From Acidobacteriota bacterium (GTDB lineage: Bacteria; Acidobacteriota; Holophagae; Thermotomaculales; Thermotomaculaceae): a DNA stretch of 48,655 bases. Shown in pieces: positions 24,958 to 32,848 of the stretch (the first letter of the stretch is position 1; each line of letters opens with the position of its first letter). The position numbers and the translations under genes were made by a program. The notes below the pieces were generated by a model. That model saw only the letters and a program-made list of their open reading frames with translations. It did not search any database and was not told the DNA's origin. The stretch is from NCBI GenBank assembly GCA_013152385.1, contig JAADGL010000010.1:92336-140990 (forward strand). Reading direction: 5' to 3'.

Positions 24958-25783
24958 ACTGGCCCGTGTTCTGGGCGTTCCCGGAGAAGAACTGGTCCGT
25001 GCCCTTTCCCTCGGCGGAGTTCAGGTTAACGGCCGGCGGGTAAAGGACTCCGGCACCGTTGTCCCGGCAGGAGCGGTTTTGTCTGTCTGCTGGGGGGAAG
25101 ACCCGCCTCCTTTTTGTTTTGACCCCAACTGGATTGTTTTTGAAGACGATTGTCTTATCTGTATGAATAAACCGGCGGGGATGACGACCCAGGGAACCCG
25201 CTGCTTCGACGTTAACCACCTGTATTTTTTTGTTAAAGCGTATCTGGACGGTTATGCCGGGCTTCACCACCGCCTCGACAGGGACACCACCGGGCTGGTG
25301 CTGTTTACGAAAAAGCGTTCGGTGAACCGGGCGGTGGGAGGGCTGTTTCAGAAAAAGATGATTCAAAAAAGTTACCTTGCGCCGGTTCATGGTGAGCTGA
25401 ATGAGCCGATAACCGTAAAACTGCCCATCGGCCGGGTACCGGGGCTGAAACCGGCCCGGTTCTGGGTCAACGGGGACAACGCAAAAGCGGCTGAAACAAA
25501 AATAAGGCCGCTGGCTGTGAAAAACGGATACACCCTTGTGGAGGCGCTTCCCCTGACCGGGCGGACTCATCAGGTACGGGTTCATCTGGCGGCTTCGGGA
25601 CACCCCATCGCGGGAGACAGTTTTTACAATCACAATGAAGTTCTGCGGCATCTCCGGCCCCTTCTCCACTGCCGGCGCCTTTCTTTTCCCCATCCGGTTT
25701 CGGGGACGGCAATGGAGCTGAATGCCCCCCTGCCGGAAGACTTCAAATCCTTCCTTGAAGAAAACGGCTTTGAAGCTGTATAA
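24911..25783 (+). CDS. RluA-family pseudouridine synthase
   Basis: 290 residues. An N-terminal S4 RNA-binding domain (residues about 10-70, IPLGKLARVLGVPGEELVRA then GGVQVNGRRV) is followed by the catalytic domain with HHRLDRDTTGLVLF, whose second aspartate is the nucleophile of all RluA enzymes, and LTGRTHQVRVHLAASGHPIAGD. It isomerises uridines in rRNA or tRNA; RluC or RluD type cannot be told. I chose TTG 24911 because AGGAGG lies 8 nt before it and the protein then begins at the S4 domain. A longer frame reaches back into the transporter gene without family resemblance. Confidence 0.88.
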   Translation: MPLKTIAAKKQIPLGKLARVLGVPGEELVRALSLGGVQVNGRRVKDSGTVVPAGAVLSVCWGEDPPPFCFDPNWIVFEDDCLICMNKPAGMTTQGTRCFDVNHLYFFVKAYLDGYAGLHHRLDRDTTGLVLFTKKRSVNRAVGGLFQKKMIQKSYLAPVHGELNEPITVKLPIGRVPGLKPARFWVNGDNAKAAETKIRPLAVKNGYTLVEALPLTGRTHQVRVHLAASGHPIAGDSFYNHNEVLRHLRPLLHCRRLSFPHPVSGTAMELNAPLPEDFKSFLEENGFEAV

Positions 25784-25784
25784 T
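25755..25784 (+). promoter_or_regulatory. Promoter of the CBS-GMC gene pair inside the end of the rluA-type gene
   Basis: TTGAAG (25755-25760), an 18-nt spacer and a perfect TATAAT (25779-25784) precede the CBS gene by about 31 nt. The -10 overlaps the stop codon region of the pseudouridine synthase gene. Confidence 0.5.
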
Positions 25785-25815
25785 GGATTCAGAATCCAAC
25801 TGAAAGGAGTGCGAC

Positions 25816-26256
25816 ATGAAAACCGTTCGCAATATTCTGGAACGCAAGAACTCCGAAGTTGCCACCGTTCCCGTCGGTACGACAATCCGGCAGGCCGCGA
25901 AAGTGATGGCGGAAATCGGCATCGGCTCTGTCCTGATTACGGACGACAGGGGGCTCAAAGGCATTTTTACCGAACGGGATGTAATGAAACGTGTGGTGGC
26001 GGAGGGCCTGGACCCGGACACTACCCTTGTGGATGATGTGATGTCCACAGACATCATGACCTGTTCACCGGATGACACCATTGAAGAAGTCAGCCGTTTC
26101 ATTACCACCGCACGGAAGCGCCATATTCCGGTTACCGAAAAAGGAAAACTGGTGGGAATCTGTACCTCCGGTGACATTATGGCTTCGGTTCTGGAAGACC
26201 GTACCATTCAGGTGGAACATTTGAAAAGCTATATTCAGGGAGACATCTCCACTTGA
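25816..26256 (+). CDS. Twin CBS-domain protein
   Basis: 146 residues consisting almost only of two CBS motifs. The first runs from about residue 15 (TVPVGTTIRQAAKVMAEIGIGSVLI, then GIFTERDVMKRV). The second starts near residue 76 (TCSPDDTIEEVSRFITTARKRHIPV, then GICTSGDIM). Such stand-alone CBS pairs bind adenine nucleotides and act as energy-sensing regulators. The ribosome site AAAGGAG is well placed. The stop overlaps the GMC oxidoreductase TTG start by 4 nt, so the two are translated together, and the CBS protein may tune that enzyme; this link is inference. Confidence 0.9.
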   Translation: MKTVRNILERKNSEVATVPVGTTIRQAAKVMAEIGIGSVLITDDRGLKGIFTERDVMKRVVAEGLDPDTTLVDDVMSTDIMTCSPDDTIEEVSRFITTARKRHIPVTEKGKLVGICTSGDIMASVLEDRTIQVEHLKSYIQGDIST

Positions 26257-27863
26257 AAAACGCAGTTCCGGCTGAGAACACGTATGATTATATCGTAGTC
26301 GGTTCCGGATTCGGCGGTTCCGTGTCCGCCATGCGCCTTTCCGAAAAGGGATACAGGGTTCTGGTTCTGGAAGAGGGAAACCGGTGGGAAGACAAAGATT
26401 TTCCAAAAACAAATAACAATGTTTTCCGTTTTTTCTGGTTCCCGAAATTGTTCTGCCGGGGGATTCAGCGGATAGATTTTTTCCGGCATACCGCTGTATT
26501 GAGCGGTTCCGGTGTGGGAGGCGGCTCGCTGGTGTACGCCAATACGTTGCTGGAACCACCGGATGTTTTTTTCCGTTCGCCGGAATTTCCACCGGAAGTG
26601 GATTGGCAGCAGGAACTCGCCCCTCATTTTGAAACAGCTTCGGCAATGCTGGGAAAAACCACCAACGAAGTTCATACCCGGATGGATGAAATGATTTTGC
26701 AAACGGCGAAAGAATTCGGTGTGGCAGACACATTTTACCGGGAAAAAGTGGGGGTGTTTTTCGGTGAACCTGACGAAACGGTTCCGGACCCTTATTTCAA
26801 CGGAAACGGCCCGGACCGTACCGGCTGTACCCTCTGCGGCGGCTGTATGACCGGCTGTAAAGTAGGGGCAAAAAATGTTCTGCTGAAAAATTATCTCTAC
26901 TTTGCCATAAAGAACGGTGCTGAAATCCGTGCCAATCAGAAAGTTATTGATATTTTTCCGGAAAAAGACGGCGGATATACCGTTGTTGCCCGGCATCCCG
27001 GGGCTTTCCCGCTGCGCCGTACCCGGTACCGTGCCCGGGGAATTGTTATTGCCGCGGGGGTACTGGGAACGTTGCGGTTGTTGTCCGGCCTGAAAGCAAA
27101 GGGGCGGATTCCTGTTTCCGACCGGCTCGGAGACAGTGTGAGGACCAACAGCGAATCCCTTCTCGGTGTCCGGTGTTTCGGGAAAGATGTGAATCTTGCG
27201 GAAGGGGTTGCCATTACCTCGGGAATTTACCTTGACCCGGAAACCCATGTGGAACCGGTGCGTTACCCTGCCGGTTCCAACATCATGGGCCTGATTACCA
27301 CCCTGCTCACCGACAAGAAAAGCGGAAAGAACCGCCTTTTTCTTCTTCTGAAAGAAATTCTCCGCCATCCCCTCCGGGCAGTCAGAACCCTGTGGCCGGG
27401 AAAATGGGCAAAACAATCCATTATTCTGTTGGTGATGCAGTCCAAAGATAATCGGATTCGTTTGAAACCGAAGAAAAAACTCTTTGGGGGAATAAAACTG
27501 AAAAGCAGCCTGGAGCCCGGTGTGGAGCGGGTGCCGGTGTTTATTCCGAAGGCAAATGAATACGCGAAAAAAATGGCGGAACGTTTTCATGGTGTTGCCA
27601 TGAGCAATATTTACGAAGTACTGTTTGACACACCGCTTACCGCCCATATTCTCGGCGGCTGTCCCATTGGAACTTCTCCGGAAACCGGTGTTGTGGACAC
27701 AAACCAGCGCCTTTTCGACATGGACAATTTCTTTGTAGTGGACGGCAGTGTCATTCCCGCGAACCTGGGCGTGAATCCTTCCCTGACCATCACCGCCATG
27801 TCTGAGCGGGCCATGAGCCTGATCCCCGGTGCCGGTACGGGAAAAGACGGCCGGGAAAAATAA
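26253..27863 (+). CDS. GMC-family FAD oxidoreductase with a CxxCxxCxxxC motif
   Basis: 536 residues starting from TTG 26253, which overlaps the CBS stop as TTGA. The dinucleotide-binding motif VVGSGFGGSVSAMRL is at residues 15-29. The second GMC region, SGSGVGGGSLVYANTL, follows, and the C-terminal domain ends with HILGGCPIGTSPETGVVD and FFVVDGSVIPANLGVNPSLTI. The pattern is that of cholesterol-oxidase-like members of the GMC family. Cys192, Cys195, Cys198 and Cys202 form CxxCxxCxxxC, the spacing of a [4Fe-4S] site, followed by GAKNVLLKNYL. The substrate is unknown; an alcohol or sterol-like compound would be usual. It converges on the symporter gene at 27926 with no obvious terminator in the 62-nt gap. 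Confidence 0.87.
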   Translation: MKNAVPAENTYDYIVVGSGFGGSVSAMRLSEKGYRVLVLEEGNRWEDKDFPKTNNNVFRFFWFPKLFCRGIQRIDFFRHTAVLSGSGVGGGSLVYANTLLEPPDVFFRSPEFPPEVDWQQELAPHFETASAMLGKTTNEVHTRMDEMILQTAKEFGVADTFYREKVGVFFGEPDETVPDPYFNGNGPDRTGCTLCGGCMTGCKVGAKNVLLKNYLYFAIKNGAEIRANQKVIDIFPEKDGGYTVVARHPGAFPLRRTRYRARGIVIAAGVLGTLRLLSGLKAKGRIPVSDRLGDSVRTNSESLLGVRCFGKDVNLAEGVAITSGIYLDPETHVEPVRYPAGSNIMGLITTLLTDKKSGKNRLFLLLKEILRHPLRAVRTLWPGKWAKQSIILLVMQSKDNRIRLKPKKKLFGGIKLKSSLEPGVERVPVFIPKANEYAKKMAERFHGVAMSNIYEVLFDTPLTAHILGGCPIGTSPETGVVDTNQRLFDMDNFFVVDGSVIPANLGVNPSLTITAMSERAMSLIPGAGTGKDGREK

Positions 27864-27925
27864 GCCGGACCTGAAATTTCCCCCTTTCCTGCAAAAAACG
27901 ATTGTTTGGATGTTGCCGGTATGCC

Positions 27926-29350
27926 CTATTGGCGGGGGGTTCCGGAATCCCTGCCGTTTCCATTTGATGACGGCCGCAGCAGGATGCCGGCGCCAAAGAG
28001 TAAAACGGAGACGGCAAGCCCCGGAAACATGGGCTGAATTCCCATAAAATTGTTCAGTCCGGCAAGGGACGGGGACTGAAAGGCGGAGATAATCAACCAG
28101 AAAAACGGAAAAAGAAAGCCGAAAATAAGGTTGGCAACAATCCAGCCGCGGCCCGGAGCGATGGCGGGAAAATAAACGGAAAGTACCGGCAGGAGCATGG
28201 GCGGGATGAACAGGGAGCCGATAACGTACCAGATACGGATTACGGAGGGAAGCAGTATGGCGATAAGGATGGAGAGGGCTGCGGTGACAATCAGCCCCAG
28301 CCGTACGGCTTTTACCCGGCCGATTGCCGCTTTTGTCCGGCTGAGGATGTCATGGCCGATGGTGATGGCGGAGAGAAGGGATAAACTGTCGATGGTGGAC
28401 ATGATGGTGGCGAACAGCCCGGTGAGAAAGAGCCCGGACAAAAGCGGCGGCAGAATGTGGTGGCTCAGCAGAGGATAGCTCAATGCCGGTGTTTTCAGTC
28501 CGGTGAGCAGAGCCCGGGCATAGAGTCCGGTGGCGGTGGTGAGAAAGTCGAAAATAAACCAGAATCCGATGGAAATCAGAATGCCCCGTCTCGCGGTTTC
28601 CGGGGTTTTGGCTGCGTCGCAGCGCTGATGGAAGCCGGGGTCAATGAAAGTCCACAGCGCAATAAAATACCAGACCAGCAGGTAAGAAGGGGGATTCCCC
28701 CCGGTGAGGGTCAGGTGGTTTACCGGAAGGTGGGTGCGTAAAAACGGCAGCCCGCCGTAGCGGGACACAAGAACGGCAAAGAGAAGGATGAAGCCGCCGA
28801 ACATCAGAATAAATTGGAGTTTATCGGTACGGACAACAGAACGAAAACCGCCGGACAATACATAAATCATGGAAAAAACAGTTCCGATTGTAATGCAGAA
28901 CCAGAGGGGCCAGCCCGTGACTGCCATCATCAGGATACCGATCATGAGGACGTAGGGGGCGGGTAGAACCATGAACAGCGTCCAGAGGGCACCGATTCTT
29001 CCCGCCGCCGGCCCGTAGTCCCGGTACAGGCGGTCCGGAATGGACAGGCCGCCGTCCCGGCGGATCCGGGGTGCAAGGAAAATGGCGAAAATAAAAGCAA
29101 ACAGGTAGTAGGGAAGTCCAAATACCACCCAGTTGGAAAGGCCGTAGCGGTAACTGAATTCTCCGACACCGAGGATGCCGCCGTACCATGTGGTGACCAG
29201 GGTGGCGACAAAGGCGGGGAGGGTGAGGGATCGGCTGCCGATGATAAAATTTTCCTCGCTGTCATCCCCTTTTTTTCCGGTGAAACCGAGGAACAGCAGG
29301 AGCAGCAGGTAAATGACAACCGGAAGAATCTCCAGCGGGTGCAGGGCCAC
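27926..29350 (-). CDS. SSS-family symporter, probable thiamine (or precursor) transporter
   Basis: 474 residues with about 13 membrane helices. The opening EENFIIGSRSLTLPAFVATLVTTWYGG and VRTDKLQFILMFGGF are SSS landmarks, and FIDPGFHQRCDAAK is the P-x-x-x-Q-R-x-x-x-A-K sodium-symporter segment. The GTG start lies 2 nt after the stop of the thiamine pyrophosphokinase gene, so both proteins come from one mRNA whose first gene has a TPP riboswitch. I infer sodium-driven uptake of thiamine or a moiety across the inner membrane. Predicted thiamine transporters of this superfamily have been proposed before from riboswitch context. The alternative is an unrelated solute that merely shares the transcript. 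Confidence 0.78.
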   Translation of the reverse strand: MALHPLEILPVVIYLLLLLFLGFTGKKGDDSEENFIIGSRSLTLPAFVATLVTTWYGGILGVGEFSYRYGLSNWVVFGLPYYLFAFIFAIFLAPRIRRDGGLSIPDRLYRDYGPAAGRIGALWTLFMVLPAPYVLMIGILMMAVTGWPLWFCITIGTVFSMIYVLSGGFRSVVRTDKLQFILMFGGFILLFAVLVSRYGGLPFLRTHLPVNHLTLTGGNPPSYLLVWYFIALWTFIDPGFHQRCDAAKTPETARRGILISIGFWFIFDFLTTATGLYARALLTGLKTPALSYPLLSHHILPPLLSGLFLTGLFATIMSTIDSLSLLSAITIGHDILSRTKAAIGRVKAVRLGLIVTAALSILIAILLPSVIRIWYVIGSLFIPPMLLPVLSVYFPAIAPGRGWIVANLIFGFLFPFFWLIISAFQSPSLAGLNNFMGIQPMFPGLAVSVLLFGAGILLRPSSNGNGRDSGTPRQ

Positions 29351-29352
29351 GG

Positions 29353-29985
29353 TTAATACTCCGGGTAAAGGCGGAAAACGAACAGAACGCCTCCGCTAAG
29401 GGAGATGCTGCACCGGGAGCTGCTGAATTCATTGCTGGTGCCTTCCCGTTCTCCGAATCTCAGGGTTTCGCTGTTTAAGGGATATTTGAGCCCGGTGGTG
29501 CTTACCTGAATCGCTTCTCCCATGGGGACGAGGGACACCGCCTGCCCGGGTATTCCTTTCAGCTCCAGTGTTTTCCTGACAATGAAAATTTCCGATTCCG
29601 GTGTCAGAATCCGAAGGGAAAGCTTCCGGTCATGGCGGAGAAGAACAGACAGGTTTCCAAGTGTGTGGTCCGGGCGCTTCCCTGTCGCTCCCAGCAGAAT
29701 GACAGTGGAGATGCCTTCTTCTTCACAGAAAATCAGGGCTTTTTCCAGATCGCACTGTTCCTGGGACGGACGGCGGATAAAGCGGGTTCGGGGAAAAAGC
29801 CTGTGAATCCCTTCCGGCAGTGAGTCGAAATCTCCCACCACCGCGTCCGGGGTATAGCCGAAACGCTTTGCATGGGCAATTCCTCCGTCCGCTGCCACCA
29901 CAATGTCAAACCCGCTTTGCCCGGCAATGGCGGTTTCCCGTTTTGTTACTTCTCCGTTGGCGAATAGAACAGCCTGTTTCTTCAT
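29353..29985 (-). CDS. thiN: Thiamine pyrophosphokinase
   Basis: This 210-residue enzyme makes thiamine diphosphate from thiamine and ATP in the cytoplasm. Family motifs appear in order: VVAADGGIAHA, DAVVGDFDSLP, QEQCDLEKAL, LGATGKRPDHTLGNL, the STTGLKYPLNSETL turn of the C-terminal binding domain, and the late SNEF segment. The length is normal. It lies 132 nt after the TonB receptor gene; that gap contains a short inverted repeat (ACAAC-ACT-GTTGT) and no second riboswitch. It is followed after 2 nt by the symporter. With both transporters it forms a salvage pathway that needs no de novo thiamine synthesis. Confidence 0.94.
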   Translation of the reverse strand: MKKQAVLFANGEVTKRETAIAGQSGFDIVVAADGGIAHAKRFGYTPDAVVGDFDSLPEGIHRLFPRTRFIRRPSQEQCDLEKALIFCEEEGISTVILLGATGKRPDHTLGNLSVLLRHDRKLSLRILTPESEIFIVRKTLELKGIPGQAVSLVPMGEAIQVSTTGLKYPLNSETLRFGEREGTSNEFSSSRCSISLSGGVLFVFRLYPEY

Positions 29986-30117
29986 AATGCTATGCTACCA
30001 TACCCCCGGCCCCCGGAACAGCAGGGTCCGGGCAGGGAAAGCGTTTGAGCTTTTTCCCCGTTTCTCTTTTTTTATTTTTGCAGCGCCGCACAACAGTGTT
30101 GTTAACTCACTTTTATT

Positions 30118-32556
30118 TCAGTAGGTTGCACGGATTCCGAAACTGAAATGAAAACCGGCGGACGGCCAGTAGTAATTTTCTCCGGCCCACGTGTCATAGT
30201 ATCCGGCCGTATATGTCAGTTTATTGAAAATATTGTAGAACTTCAGATTCAGTACCAGCTTTTTTAATCGGCCGGGGCAAGGGAGCCGGGTGCTGATCCA
30301 TGCGTTGACCATGTTGTAGGAGGGAATAATCCGGTTCCGGTTTTCGGTATTGTCCAGATACTGTTTTCCGAAGGCCTGCCAGCGGACAGCTGCGGTGACA
30401 GCGTCTGTCCGCCAGGAAATTGTGGTGTTGGCAATGAAATCCGGAAATCCTGCAATGGTATTCCCGGACAGGTCCACATCGGTGGATTGGCCGGTGTTCC
30501 AGTCGTAGTCATGAAAAATAAATTTTTTGAAATAGTTGTCGTTGAAAGAGCAGTTGACGTCCAGTTGAAAATGCCCCGGCAGTTTAAGTGTCCCGGATAA
30601 TTCAATCCCCCTGTGAATAGTTTTATCCGCGTTGCCCCGGATGGGAAAACCGTCGTCATTTACCTGACCGTATGAAACGATTTCATCGTGGAAGTCCATC
30701 CAGAAAAGGTTTGCCCGAAGTGTCATCCGGTTTGTGGTACGCATGATGCCTGCCTCATAATCCAGGAGTTTTTCCGGTTTTACTTCAGGGTCAACCCACC
30801 GTACACGGATAATTTGCCTGTTTTCCATTATCGGCTGACTCCGGGAGAACAGCGGGGTTACGCCCAAATCGTCCGGGCCGTACCAGGTGTCGTAAAGCTC
30901 GGAATCCGCCGGTTCGCGATGGGCGCCGGAGATGTTCGCATACAGATTCACAGTATCGCTCAGGTTGAAATTGATTCCGGCCCGGGGGTTCCAGAACCGG
31001 TAGCGGACCCGGAAACTGTTCAGCAGGCTCCCTGTGAAGTTTCCCACCGCCTGCTGGGCCAGCCCGTAACTCATGTACTGGTAATGGAGGTTGCCCATCA
31101 GTGTAATCCGGCCGGTGGGGTGATAGAGTTCATTTATGTAGGCGGTGGCATATTTTTTCCCGCTGAAATAGCGGTGATAAACAAAATTCGGCTGAAATCC
31201 CGGAATTTCAAGCCCGATTACATCATCCACTTCTCCCCAGTGGTGGGAGTTATAAGAGCTGAAATACGTGCCGACGGTCAAATCACTGTTTTCATGGTGG
31301 ATGCCCAGTTCACTGACCCAGCCGTACTGATTCTTTTTTACCCACTTCTGCCGGATAATATCGGCATGGGGGGCGTTTTCCTCCGTGGGCCAGAGGCCGT
31401 AGTCGTACATGTTCCGGTGATGTTTGTACTGTTCATAGTAGCCCCGTCCATGGATGTAAAACAGGGTATTTTTCCAGTAAGTATTGTCATTCAGGATGAT
31501 TGTGTGATGAAGTTCGTAGTGGGGCTGACTGAAATTGTCAATGGTATGGGGATAGGTGATGGGATTATCATGGTGATTGATTCGCAGAACACTTTCCGGG
31601 GACGCTTCCCAGGCTGCGTGGGCAATTTCATTTCCGGTATATGCCACAAACCGGGTGATTGACCGATCGCCGTTGCGGGCAACAGAAAGGTATCCGGCCC
31701 ACTGCCGGACACCGGAGTTGTCCCGGTACCCGTCGGAAACCAGCCGGGAAGCCCGGAAAGAAATATGGTAACGTTTACTTTCCAGCGGAATTTCCGCCGT
31801 TACTCCGGTTTTCCAGGTGTTGTAACTGCCGCCGCTGGCATAGAATTCACATGATTTTCCGCTTCCTGTTTTGGTCAGCAGGTTCAGGGAACCTCCGAAA
31901 GTATCCACGCCGTAGAGAGAAGAACCGACACCCCGCTGAAACTGGATGCTGTTCAGGGATTCGGCGAAATCCGGCATATCCACCCAGTAAACCTGATGGT
32001 CTTCCGGGTCATTCAGGGGAATGCCGTTGATCATAACGCCGATTCGGCTCTGATCGAATCCCCGGACTTTCAGGTAGGAATACCCGGTTCCGCTGCCGTC
32101 GTCGGAATAGGAATAGACATTGGGCAGTCCGGAAAGAAGCATTGGAATATCTTCGGCGCCGTGTTCCTCCCGGATTTGTTTCGCGTCAATATTGGTAAAA
32201 ACCACCGGTGTTTCCCGGTTTACCGCCCGGGTCGCGTCTACCGTGATGGATTCGGACACAAAAACCGGGGAAAGCCGGACAAGCCACAGTTCCGCCGGAG
32301 CGGGACAGGGCACAAAAAGAGTTCGGGTGCGGTAACCCGGTGCCTGCACCCGAATCCGGGCCTGCCCCGGGACATTTGAAAAGTAAAATCGGCCGTCCTT
32401 TTTCGTAACCACTGTTTTCCCGGCGGGAAAGAGTGTGACAGTTGCGCCTGCAACAGGTTTTTTGTTTCCTTTTCCGATGATTCGCCCGTTAACGGAAGCG
32501 GCGTTTGCCGCCAGTGCAAGAAAAGAAAAAAGTATCAGTACCACCAGCCGTTTCAT
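30118..32556 (-). CDS. TonB-dependent outer-membrane receptor under TPP-riboswitch control (probable thiamine importer)
   Basis: 812 residues from ATG 32556, which has GGGAGG 5 nt upstream; an upstream start would place nine extra residues before the signal peptide (MKRLVVLILFSFLALAANA). A carboxypeptidase-regulatory-like beta domain fills residues 22-95. Then come a TonB-box-like ESITVDA, the plug (about 105-215, with GIPLNDPEDHQVYW and GVDTFGGSLNLLTK), and a 22-strand barrel ending in FSFGIRATY with the terminal aromatic residue required for assembly. The riboswitch in its leader and the adjacent kinase indicate that it imports thiamine or its phosphates, as Omr1-type receptors do in Bacteroidota. 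The substrate is inferred from regulation. Confidence 0.9.
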   Translation of the reverse strand: MKRLVVLILFSFLALAANAASVNGRIIGKGNKKPVAGATVTLFPAGKTVVTKKDGRFYFSNVPGQARIRVQAPGYRTRTLFVPCPAPAELWLVRLSPVFVSESITVDATRAVNRETPVVFTNIDAKQIREEHGAEDIPMLLSGLPNVYSYSDDGSGTGYSYLKVRGFDQSRIGVMINGIPLNDPEDHQVYWVDMPDFAESLNSIQFQRGVGSSLYGVDTFGGSLNLLTKTGSGKSCEFYASGGSYNTWKTGVTAEIPLESKRYHISFRASRLVSDGYRDNSGVRQWAGYLSVARNGDRSITRFVAYTGNEIAHAAWEASPESVLRINHHDNPITYPHTIDNFSQPHYELHHTIILNDNTYWKNTLFYIHGRGYYEQYKHHRNMYDYGLWPTEENAPHADIIRQKWVKKNQYGWVSELGIHHENSDLTVGTYFSSYNSHHWGEVDDVIGLEIPGFQPNFVYHRYFSGKKYATAYINELYHPTGRITLMGNLHYQYMSYGLAQQAVGNFTGSLLNSFRVRYRFWNPRAGINFNLSDTVNLYANISGAHREPADSELYDTWYGPDDLGVTPLFSRSQPIMENRQIIRVRWVDPEVKPEKLLDYEAGIMRTTNRMTLRANLFWMDFHDEIVSYGQVNDDGFPIRGNADKTIHRGIELSGTLKLPGHFQLDVNCSFNDNYFKKFIFHDYDWNTGQSTDVDLSGNTIAGFPDFIANTTISWRTDAVTAAVRWQAFGKQYLDNTENRNRIIPSYNMVNAWISTRLPCPGRLKKLVLNLKFYNIFNKLTYTAGYYDTWAGENYYWPSAGFHFSFGIRATY

Positions 32557-32620
32557 TGAAACCTCCCTGTTCTTTCGGAACAAACGATAAATTTTCGACT
32601 GTGGATGCGTGCGGGGAATG

Positions 32621-32652
32621 AAAAAAGCCGTTCCCGTGGGGGGAACGGCTTT
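32621..32652 (-). terminator. Riboswitch-controlled intrinsic terminator
   Basis: On the minus strand GCCGTTCCC and GGGAACGGC form a perfect 9-bp stem around a 5-nt loop (CCCAC), followed by six T. It lies between the TPP aptamer and the TonB receptor gene. The same GGGAACGGC also ends the aptamer at 32670-32678, so the two compete for one partner strand. Confidence 0.88.
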
Positions 32653-32670
32653 GCAAATCGGTTCATTCCG

Positions 32671-32770
32671 CCGTTCCCTGCGCCGGCATTACCCGGTTCA
32701 GGTTCCAGGGGTGTGTTCTCAGCCCGTTGCCACCGGCTTTCTCTCCGGTAGCTGCGAGCACCCCCACGGT
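32671..32770 (-). ncRNA. TPP (THI-element) riboswitch aptamer
   Basis: The minus strand shows the THI-box core in order: GGGGGTGCTC, an extended P3 hairpin (ACCGG/CCGGT), the invariant GGGCTGAGA, CACCCC, GAACCTGA, CCGGGTAATGCCGGCG and AGGGA. CCGT and ACGG close P1. Thiamine diphosphate binding should hold P1 shut and let the downstream terminator form, switching off the TonB receptor and probably the kinase and symporter behind it. Confidence 0.95.
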
Positions 32771-32779
32771 CCGGAAGAG

Positions 32780-32788
32780 ATTGTATCA
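32780..32788 (-). promoter_or_regulatory. Extended -10 promoter of the thiamine locus
   Basis: The minus strand reads TGATACAAT, ending about 10 nt before the aptamer P1 stem, so the RNA would begin right at the riboswitch. TAGACA, 19 nt upstream of the hexamer, is a possible weak -35. The same GTGATACAAT string occurs before the PA14 gene at 38245-38254. Confidence 0.55.
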
Positions 32789-32848
32789 CGATAGCGGATG
32801 ATTTTGTCTATTGAGGAATGAAAAAAGGGGAAACTGCGTTTTGGGGTG

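Noticed and set aside
24785-25885. 366-residue minus-strand frame opposite the RluA-type gene
   Set aside because: It covers parts of three real plus-strand genes and has basic, low-information composition.
26235-27647. 470-residue open frame on the minus strand opposite the GMC oxidoreductase gene
   Set aside because: It is antisense to a clear FAD enzyme, rich in Phe, His, Gly and Arg as expected for a shadow frame, and has no domain or ribosome site.
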